A stretch of 28,130 nucleotides of DNA, taken from UBA4658 sp002405485. GTDB taxonomy: Bacteria > Planctomycetota > Phycisphaerae > Phycisphaerales > UBA1924. A program made the translations under genes and the position numbers. The stretch's first letter is position 1. Each line of letters starts with the position of its first letter. This document shows, one piece after another, positions 21,999 through 28,130 of the stretch. The notes under the pieces are model-generated. The model ran no database searches. It worked only from the letters and a program-made list of their open reading frames with translations, and was not told where the DNA came from. The stretch lies in NCBI GenBank assembly GCA_036823255.1, contig DAISGC010000052.1:1-28130 (forward strand), read 5' to 3'.

Positions 21999-22673
21999 AT
22001 GCCCATGCCCGAATCCACTCCGCCAGAACCGCAGCGCAAGGAAGAAGCCACCCGGCTTCTGCTGGATTCCGCCGACGCACTCTCGGCCAAGGCCCCGAGC
22101 GGCGATGCCGGTGCAAAGCCGGCCAGAACGCCGGGCGTGCGCGACAATCGTGAGGCGGCGAACAAGCTCCTGGAACTCGTCTACGACGACTGCCGACGCC
22201 TCGCCGCAAGTTATCTCAAACGCGAGAACGCCGGCCACACCCTGCAGCCCACGGCTCTCGCTCACGAGGTCTACATGCGCCTCATTGAGCAGGACCGCGT
22301 CTCCTGGAAGGGACGAACCCACTTCATGGCCATCGCCGCCCAGGCCATGCGCCGCCTGCTCATCGACCACGCTCGCGGCCGCGACCGACTCAAGCGCGGC
22401 GGCGGCTGGCAGCGGATCGCCCTCGACTCCGGTTCCGACGTTCCGGATCCAAGCTCTACCGAGAGCGGCGACGTGGACGTCGAGAAGCTCTCCGCCGCGC
22501 TCGAAGAACTCGCCGAACTCGACGATCGACAGGCCAAGGTCGTGGAGATGCGATACCTCACCGGCATGACCGTCGAGGAAGTTGCCGAGGCCCTTGGTGT
22601 CAGCAAGCGCACCGTCGAAGGCGATTGGACCATGGCCCGCGCCTGGCTCCGCAAAAAGCTCTCCGAGGATTGA
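21999..22673 (+). CDS. ECF-type RNA polymerase sigma factor
   Basis: A 224-aa sigma factor of the group widespread in planctomycetes and acidobacteria. Sigma-2 region: LLELVYDDCRRLAASYLKRENAGHTLQPTALAHEVYMRLI, then HFMAIAAQAMRRLLIDHARGR. Sigma-4 region (about 165-220): LDDRQAKVVEMRYLTGMTVEEVAEALGVSKRTVEGDW, a helix-turn-helix for the -35 element. The N-terminal about 50 residues are low-complexity and non-conserved, so the true start may be downstream. No SD is evident. The group is often encoded next to a Ser/Thr kinase, as here; the kinase presumably signals to it, by inference. Confidence 0.92.
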   Translation: MPMPESTPPEPQRKEEATRLLLDSADALSAKAPSGDAGAKPARTPGVRDNREAANKLLELVYDDCRRLAASYLKRENAGHTLQPTALAHEVYMRLIEQDRVSWKGRTHFMAIAAQAMRRLLIDHARGRDRLKRGGGWQRIALDSGSDVPDPSSTESGDVDVEKLSAALEELAELDDRQAKVVEMRYLTGMTVEEVAEALGVSKRTVEGDWTMARAWLRKKLSED

Positions 22674-22814
22674 ACGCCTCCGCTCGCGGCACGCCGCGGG
22701 ACAGAATCCGAACCTCCAGCCACGGATGGCGATACCCTTGTCCCGTCCGAGCATGTGGGGCGTCGGCGCGGGCGCCGACAAGCCGGCATGCCGCCCAGGC
22801 ACCGCGTGCACGCC

Positions 22815-25800
22815 ATGTCCCCGGATCGCTTCAAGCTCATCAAGCGGATCTTCCTCGACGCGCTCGAGCGGCCGCCCGAAGATCGCCGTCCCTTCGTCGC
22901 CGAACGCTGCGAGGGCGACGACGACCTGCAGCGCGAGGTCCTCGACCTCCTCGGACATCACGACGGGCGCGGCTCCGCCCCGCGCACCGCCCCGCCACGC
23001 TCGCCCTCGGGAGGCATCGGTCCCGCATCGCCACCGCAACCCCCGGCTCCGCGTCCGGATCAAGAGCCCACCCGCGAGCTCGCCTCGCACGCGTCACTCA
23101 GCGCGATCCGCGCTTCGGAAGTCCACGCCGCGCAGCCCATCCAGGAACGCTCCGACATTCCCTCCGCATCGCGCAGCACGCTGGCCATCGATCGCGGGCG
23201 CTTCGCCCCGGGCACCCTCGTCGCCGAACGCTACCGCATCATCGCCCGCCTGGGTCGCGGCGGCATGGGCGAGGTCTACAGGGCCGACGATCTCAAGCTC
23301 GGAGAGCAGGTCGCCCTCAAGTTCCTCCCCGATGAACTCGCCGGCAATCCGACGTGGAAGGAACGCTTCCTCCAGGAAGTCCGCGCCGCCAGAAACGTCT
23401 CCCACCCCAACATCTGCCGCGTCTATGACGTCGGTGAGCACGTCTCCCCCGTCGAGCGAGGCCCCAGCCCCGGCGGCTCCCGCATCGGGATTCAGGGTGG
23501 AGCAGAGCTGTTCATCTCGATGGAATACATCGACGGCGAGACCCTCAGCTCGCTCACGAGCCGCATCGGTCGCATCCCGCCGAAGAAGGCCGAGCAGCTC
23601 GCGCAGCAGCTCTGCGCGGGCCTCTCGGCGATCCACGATCGCGGACTGCTGCACCGCGATCTCAAGCCGGCGAACCTGATGATCGACGACAAGGGGCTCC
23701 TCCGCGTCACCGACTTCGGCCTCGCCGTGCCCGGCGAGATCAAGGGGCTCCAGGCCGCCGCCGGAACCCCCGGCTACGTCGCGCCCGAAGCGCTCGAGGG
23801 TGTCGAGGCGACAGTCCGCAGCGACATCTACCAGCTCGGGCTGATCCTCCACGAGCTGTTCACCGGACACCCGGCCTACACAAGCTCGCAGGGTGATGAC
23901 CTGCTCAAGCTGCAGCGCTCACGCGATCCTCTCCCCCCAAGCAAGGTCGCCGCCGACATCCGCCCGCAGGTCGAGGACGCCATCCTCAAGTGCCTCGAGC
24001 GCGATCCCGCCTCGCGCCCGGCGTCGGCCCGGGCCGTTGCCCGGCTGCTCCCAGGCGCCGATGCCCTCGCCGCAACCCTCGAAGCCGGACAGACGCCCTC
24101 GCCCACCCAGGTCGCCATGTCCGGGCGCCGCGGCCGGGTCCGCCCGGCGGTCGCCGTCGGGGTCTTTGCCCTGTTCCTGCTGCTGCTCGTCGGCGGACTG
24201 CGCATCGCCCGCACCACCAACGTGCTGCACATCGCCTCGCTCGACAAGTCTCCCATCGTGCTCGCCGACAAGGCCCGCGAGATCCTCGGCGCCATCGGCT
24301 ATCCCATCGAGGGCGGCTCCGAGGCCTTCGCTCTTGACCTCTACGACGAGCTGCTCTGGGAGATCGAACGCTTCGACGAGAGCCAGACCCGTTGGCAGAA
24401 GCTCTCCCAGGAACGACCAGCGCCCATCGACTTCTGGTACCGCTGGAGCCCGACCCCCATGGGCACCCTCTCCCCGGAGGGACGTATCACCATGTACGAC
24501 CCGCCCTTTGCAACCCCCGGCATGATCCAGGTTCGCCTCACGCCCAAGGGCAAGCTCCGCGAGATCGCCGTCGTCGATCCCGCAACCTATTGGCCCTTGC
24601 CCACCGAGACACGAACCGCCACCCCTCTCGAGGTCGGTCCGGTCCGACCGCCCGTGAACTTCGCCGCCCTCTTCATCGCCGCCGGGCTTGACCCTGCCAA
24701 GTTCACCGCCGTGCCGCCCACCCGGATCCCGCAGGTCTTCGCCGAGGAACGCGCCGCGTGGGACGGGGTCTATCCGGAAAACCCGGACATGGCCATCCGC
24801 GTCGAGATCGCCGCCAGCGCCGGTCGCGTCGTCGCCTTCCGCACCGTCGAGAAGCAGTATCCCTACGCCCAGCGTGCCTTCGCCATCCCCCCGCTCCAGG
24901 GCTACCAGCGCACCGCCAAGGCCGTCGGCCAGATCGTGCTCGCCCTCACCGTCGTCGGGGGCGCGGTCCTCGCCTGGCGCAACATCCTCAGCAAACGCGG
25001 GGACCTCGGCGGAGCCTGGCGCGCCGGTGCCGGCGTCGCCACGCTCACCCTCCTCGCTCTCCTGTTCACCGCCGACACCCTCCGCCAAGGGATGGACCCG
25101 CTCGGCAACGTCGCCTGGATGGTCGCCAGGGCCTTGGCCTCCGGCGGGCTCGTCCTCATCCTCTATCTCGGCGTCGAGCCCTACGTCCGACGAGTCTGGC
25201 CCGAATCCATCGTCTCCTGGACACGCCTCATCCAGGGTCGATTCACCGATCCCCTCGTCGGGCTCAGCGTCCTCGTCGGTGCCACACTCGGCGCCGCCGT
25301 CCTCTCCGTCATCCTGCTCACACGCAAGCTCCCGACCCTCTTCGGCCTCCCCCCGGCCAAGCCATATGTCGACCAGGCCGCCGGAGCCCTCACCGTGAAC
25401 GGTCTGGCCAAGGTCATCGGCCACGCCGGGGACAGTCTGCTGCGAGGCCTCGAAGTCGCGCTCGTCATGCTCGTCACCTGCGTGCTCATCAAGTTCGTCG
25501 TCCGCAAGACCTGGCTCGCGCTCACCCTCTTTGCTGTTCTGCAGACCCTGCTCTGGGTCTCGTCATCCAGCGTCCTCAACACGCTCCCGCCCCTGGACGC
25601 CCGCTTCTGGACATGGCCCGCAAGCGCCTGGGGGCTCATCGCCGCCCAGTCCGCCGCCCTCGCCCTCGTCCTCGGGCTGGCCATGTTCGTGCTCGTGCGC
25701 TATGGCGTGCTGGCCCTGATGGTCGCCGGCTTCGTCTTCACCCTCATCGCCAGCACGCCCGTCACCTTCGATCTCTCACGCTGGTACGCCAGCACAGGGC

Positions 25801-25883
25801 TGCTCGTACTGCTCGCCGTCAGCGTGATCGCCTGCGCGGGGGCCATCACCGCGTGCCTCGGCCGAACCCGCGCCGCCGCCTGA
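22815..25883 (+). CDS. Membrane Ser/Thr protein kinase with multi-pass C-terminus
   Basis: A 1022-aa receptor-like kinase. Residues 1-45 (DRFKLIKRIFLDALERPPEDRRPFVAE, in outline) are the short N-terminal domain common in such kinases next to ECF sigma factors. A Pro-rich linker follows. The kinase domain (about 138-410) has the P-loop GRGGMGEV at 147, Lys169, HRDLKPAN with Asp282, DFG at 300 and APE, so it should be active. One transmembrane helix (about 442-461) leads to an extra-cytoplasmic part (about 462-690), then about eight more hydrophobic segments to the end. ATG 22815 starts the conserved domain; ATG 22755 and 22788 are alternatives. The kinase is 141 bp after the sigma gene and probably cotranscribed. 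Confidence 0.93.
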   Translation: MSPDRFKLIKRIFLDALERPPEDRRPFVAERCEGDDDLQREVLDLLGHHDGRGSAPRTAPPRSPSGGIGPASPPQPPAPRPDQEPTRELASHASLSAIRASEVHAAQPIQERSDIPSASRSTLAIDRGRFAPGTLVAERYRIIARLGRGGMGEVYRADDLKLGEQVALKFLPDELAGNPTWKERFLQEVRAARNVSHPNICRVYDVGEHVSPVERGPSPGGSRIGIQGGAELFISMEYIDGETLSSLTSRIGRIPPKKAEQLAQQLCAGLSAIHDRGLLHRDLKPANLMIDDKGLLRVTDFGLAVPGEIKGLQAAAGTPGYVAPEALEGVEATVRSDIYQLGLILHELFTGHPAYTSSQGDDLLKLQRSRDPLPPSKVAADIRPQVEDAILKCLERDPASRPASARAVARLLPGADALAATLEAGQTPSPTQVAMSGRRGRVRPAVAVGVFALFLLLLVGGLRIARTTNVLHIASLDKSPIVLADKAREILGAIGYPIEGGSEAFALDLYDELLWEIERFDESQTRWQKLSQERPAPIDFWYRWSPTPMGTLSPEGRITMYDPPFATPGMIQVRLTPKGKLREIAVVDPATYWPLPTETRTATPLEVGPVRPPVNFAALFIAAGLDPAKFTAVPPTRIPQVFAEERAAWDGVYPENPDMAIRVEIAASAGRVVAFRTVEKQYPYAQRAFAIPPLQGYQRTAKAVGQIVLALTVVGGAVLAWRNILSKRGDLGGAWRAGAGVATLTLLALLFTADTLRQGMDPLGNVAWMVARALASGGLVLILYLGVEPYVRRVWPESIVSWTRLIQGRFTDPLVGLSVLVGATLGAAVLSVILLTRKLPTLFGLPPAKPYVDQAAGALTVNGLAKVIGHAGDSLLRGLEVALVMLVTCVLIKFVVRKTWLALTLFAVLQTLLWVSSSSVLNTLPPLDARFWTWPASAWGLIAAQSAALALVLGLAMFVLVRYGVLALMVAGFVFTLIASTPVTFDLSRWYASTGLLVLLAVSVIACAGAITACLGRTRAAA

Positions 25884-25926
25884 TCCTCAGCCCGTTCAGG
25901 GGCTCCAGCCCCCTCGCTGGCGGACG

Positions 25927-26295
25927 TCACACATACGACTGCGCTTTGGCCAGCGAGTCGGCCATCTTCTTCTCCCACTCGATGCCCTTGGCGATCGAGG
26001 TCTTGAGCTTCCCGCACAGATCCTCATACGCCTTCGCGTCCGCCGGCGCCAGCATCACCGCCTTGTTCTTCTGCAAGTCGGTGAGGGCCTTGTTCAGATC
26101 CTTGACGTTCTCCGTCACGATCTTGATACTGCCCTTCATCGAGTTGACCCCGGTACTGATCTCGGCCTTGGCCTTGGCGAACGCCGCGATGTCCGTCGTC
26201 ATCTGGCTCACCATGTCCGAGTACGCCTGAGGCACGATCGCGCTCTCTTCAAGGGCCTTCTTCGCCGTCGCCAGAATGTCTTTGCTCGTGGGCAT
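25927..26295 (-). CDS. Small helical (coiled-coil) protein of unknown function
   Basis: I do not recognise this 122-aa protein. It is Lys/Ala-rich, without signal peptide or transmembrane segment. It contains long amphipathic stretches (for example VNSMKGSIKIVTENVKDLN and ALTDLQKNKAVM) that look like a helical bundle or coiled coil. Composition, with many Lys and few Arg, differs from its neighbours. The SD AGGAGC at 26303-26308 is 7 nt before ATG 26295, which supports a real gene. It is convergent with the kinase and downstream of pgi on the same strand. Its role is unknown. Confidence 0.7.
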   Translation of the reverse strand: MPTSKDILATAKKALEESAIVPQAYSDMVSQMTTDIAAFAKAKAEISTGVNSMKGSIKIVTENVKDLNKALTDLQKNKAVMLAPADAKAYEDLCGKLKTSIAKGIEWEKKMADSLAKAQSYV

Positions 26296-26486
26296 GTGCT
26301 GTGCTCCTGGTGTTCGTGTTGGAAATGTCCGATCCGGTCCGGCTCATTGCCGGGACAGCCAGTGCACATCCGAAAATTCCGGTCTCGGACCGTCATGGCC
26401 ATGCACAATCTGCACTCCGACCCGACGATCTCGCCCCGGGTGGAAAACCCGCAGCGGCATGGTCGTCGAGTCGGGGCCTTCAACTC
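26296..26486 (-). other. Gap between pgi and the small helical gene
   Basis: This 191-bp stretch has no gene. I see no good terminator for pgi in it and no clear promoter for the downstream gene. A 10-bp palindrome CATGGCCATG is at 26395-26404, which may be chance. Confidence 0.35.
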
Positions 26487-27968
26487 TCAGATCACGTACC
26501 CCGTCGCGGCGAGCGTCTGCTCCACCGCCTTCAGGTGCTTCTCGTACCCAGCCCTTCCCATCAGCCCGAACGTCGCCTGCTTGCCCAGCTCCACCGCCGG
26601 CTGGTCATACGCGTCGATGTTCAGCATCAGCCCCGCATACGCCGTCACCATCTCCCACAGCGTGATGAACTGCCCGACGTGCACGGCGTCCAGCTTCGGG
26701 AACGTGATCGTGAAGTTCGGTCTCTGGCTCTCCACCAGCGCGTACTCCGTCGCACGCTTCTCCGCATGCAGCAGCGCCGCCATGCTCTTGCCTTCCAGAT
26801 ACCTGATCGCCTCCACGTTGAGGCCCGTCGGAATCTGCACGTTCGCGTCCCCAACGCCCCCGGGCATGCTCTTCCACCCCTCCTCGGCGAGCTCCACCAG
26901 CCCGAGCACCTTGTCGTTGGGCCCCTCGCGATAGAGCTGCACCTGGCTGTGCTGATCCGTCGTCCCGAGCGCCTTGATCGGGGTGAACCCCGCGTACACC
27001 GTCTCCCCCGTCAGGTCGCTCTTCTTCCCCAGCGACTCGGCCCACAACTGGCGATACCAGTCCGCAAGCAGATACATCGCGTTGCAGTACGGCATCATCA
27101 CGTGGTTGACCTTGCCCTTGCTCTGGCCAAGCTCCACCAGCAAGTACGCCAGCGTCGCCGCGGGATTCTTCGACATGTCCTCGCGCGAGCAGACTTCGTC
27201 CATCTGGCTCGCGCCGTCCAGCAGCCCCTCGATGTCGATCCCGCACATCGCCGCGCTGAACAGCCCGACCGGGCTGAGCACGCTGAACCGCCCGCCCACG
27301 CCGTCGGGCACCGGCAGCGTGAAGTACCCCTCCTGATTGCAGATCTGCCGCATCGTTCCCTTGGCCGGATCCGTGCACGCCACCACGTGATCCGAGCCCT
27401 TTCGGCCGCGGGCCTTGAGCAGCTCGCGAATGACCATGAACTGGGCGGCGGTCTCCGCCGTTTCGCCGCTCTTGCTGATCACGTTGAACAGCGTCCGCTC
27501 CAGCGTCGGATCCGCCGCCAGCACATAGTTCAGCACCCCGCCGAAATACGCCGGATCCACGTTGTCCACGACGAAGATCCGGGGAAGGGCCGATCGGGTG
27601 GCCGAACCCGTGCGCTGACCTTTCGAAGCGGCTCCCGGCTCGATCAGGTTGTAGGTCGCCGGATTGAGCGCACTTTGCAGCGCGATGTTCCCGAGGGCCG
27701 AGCCCCCGATCCCCAGCACCACCAGATTGTCGAACTTGCCCCGATGAGACTCGACGTACTGCTTGATCGGCCGAACGTGCTCTGAGCGCATCGGCTCGCG
27801 GTGCAGGTCGCGCCACCGCTCCCACCCCTTGCCCCGGGTGCTTGAGAGCTTGCGGGTCAGCGCCGCCACGCCCGCCGCCTCTTCGCCGCGAGGATCAAGA
27901 TGGTCGGCGTCCAACCCGTGTTCGCCCACCCGGTCCGAGAGCATGTTCGCGTAATCAAGTTTCAGCAT
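26487..27968 (-). CDS. pgi: Glucose-6-phosphate isomerase
   Basis: A 493-aa glycolytic enzyme interconverting glucose-6-phosphate and fructose-6-phosphate in the cytoplasm. The sugar-phosphate-binding SIS motifs are clear: FDNLVVLGIGGSALGN, and VISKSGETAETAAQF. Other conserved parts are GGRFSVLSPVGLFSAA, ADWYRQLWAESLGKK (catalytic Glu), GTTDQHSQVQLYREG (catalytic His), and DQPAVELGK (catalytic Lys). The length fits the bacterial family. ATG 27968 is the first start. It has no SD, but a TATCCT (27975-27980) 6 nt upstream suggests a leaderless transcript. It stands alone rather than in a sugar operon. Confidence 0.95.
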   Translation of the reverse strand: MLKLDYANMLSDRVGEHGLDADHLDPRGEEAAGVAALTRKLSSTRGKGWERWRDLHREPMRSEHVRPIKQYVESHRGKFDNLVVLGIGGSALGNIALQSALNPATYNLIEPGAASKGQRTGSATRSALPRIFVVDNVDPAYFGGVLNYVLAADPTLERTLFNVISKSGETAETAAQFMVIRELLKARGRKGSDHVVACTDPAKGTMRQICNQEGYFTLPVPDGVGGRFSVLSPVGLFSAAMCGIDIEGLLDGASQMDEVCSREDMSKNPAATLAYLLVELGQSKGKVNHVMMPYCNAMYLLADWYRQLWAESLGKKSDLTGETVYAGFTPIKALGTTDQHSQVQLYREGPNDKVLGLVELAEEGWKSMPGGVGDANVQIPTGLNVEAIRYLEGKSMAALLHAEKRATEYALVESQRPNFTITFPKLDAVHVGQFITLWEMVTAYAGLMLNIDAYDQPAVELGKQATFGLMGRAGYEKHLKAVEQTLAATGYVI

Positions 27969-27974
27969 GGCACG

Positions 27975-27980
27975 AGGATA
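27975..27980 (-). promoter_or_regulatory. Possible -10 of a leaderless pgi promoter
   Basis: TATCCT on the - strand ends 6 nt before the pgi ATG, so the start site would be the A of the codon. There is no recognisable -35. Confidence 0.25.
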
Positions 27981-28000
27981 CCGCAGATCCAGACTCCGCA

Positions 28001-28035
28001 GCCGAGATCCGACACTCGGGTGTCGGACAATCGGC
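28001..28035. repeat. Long inverted repeat upstream of pgi
   Basis: TCCGACAC / GTGTCGGA (28008-28015 with 28020-28027) form an 8-bp perfect stem with a TCGG loop. An outer GCCGA / TCGGC pair (28001-28005 with 28031-28035) extends it across a small internal loop. It lies about 35-65 bp before pgi. There is no T-tract, so it may be an operator rather than a terminator. Confidence 0.4.
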
Positions 28036-28130
28036 GTGCGGTGAGCCGTGGGGGGGAGAGGAGTTGAAGGCAGAACACTGGACGAGGGGCGTGGAAGTGG
28101 GGGTGAGAGTGGCAGGGCCGGGGTGAAGGG

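Noticed and set aside
23919..25424. Long open frame antisense to the kinase
   Set aside because: Low-complexity Gly/Glu/Asp composition; the opposite strand encodes a kinase with complete motifs.
25890..25920. Terminator between the kinase and the small helical gene
   Set aside because: The inverted repeat around GGGGCTCCAGCCCC leaves too small a loop for its full stem and has no T-tract in either direction.
26301..27785. Long open frame antisense to pgi
   Set aside because: It is Arg/His/Leu-rich shadow sequence; pgi on the other strand is unambiguous.

Overview
The window looks like a chromosomal segment of a GC-rich, flagellated planctomycete, probably of the Phycisphaerae type. This is inferred from four things: paired exported proteins with C-terminal sorting tags ending in Arg clusters (PEP-CTERM type), an ECF sigma factor of the planctomycete/acidobacterial class followed by a large multi-pass Ser/Thr kinase, a flagellar cluster with FliW and CsrA beside two flagellins, and patchy Shine-Dalgarno (SD) use. 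No rRNA, tRNA, CRISPR array, phage or insertion sequence was recognised.

Layout. The left edge holds a perfect 16-bp palindrome matching the ParB-binding centromere site parS (15-30). Two tandem paralogous PEP-CTERM proteins follow on the + strand, each with its own terminator. Fumarylacetoacetase and a XerD-type recombinase lie on the - strand. From about 21.07 kb down to 4.93 kb almost everything is on the - strand and flagellar. In transcription order it runs: FmdB-like small protein, OmpA-like lipoprotein, unknown 102-aa protein, flgF, flgG, flgA, flgH, flgI, flgJ-like rod-binding protein, flgN-like chaperone, flgK, flgL, fliW, csrA, flagellin 2, flagellin 1, terminator. To the right, on the + strand, are an SDR oxidoreductase, the ECF sigma factor and a 1022-aa receptor-like kinase. 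On the - strand are a small helical protein of unknown function and glucose-6-phosphate isomerase at the right edge.

How the genes work together. flgF/G/A/H/I/J build the distal rod and the P and L rings. FlgN chaperones FlgK and FlgL, the hook-filament junction proteins, and the flagellins form the filament. FliW and CsrA are the known flagellin-homeostasis pair: FliW binds free flagellin or CsrA, and CsrA represses flagellin translation. The most interesting thing I see is that leader RNAs here carry the CsrA recognition signature, ANGGA in a hexaloop. It occurs twice before csrA, once on the SD of flagellin 2 and once in a strong upstream hairpin of flagellin 1, whose SD carries the same motif without a clear stem. 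fliW has a different SD-sequestering hairpin. This suggests a compact post-transcriptional circuit in which CsrA represses both flagellins and itself.

Limits: start codons are uncertain where no SD is visible. Promoter calls are weak. All family calls are from motif recognition, without a database search.
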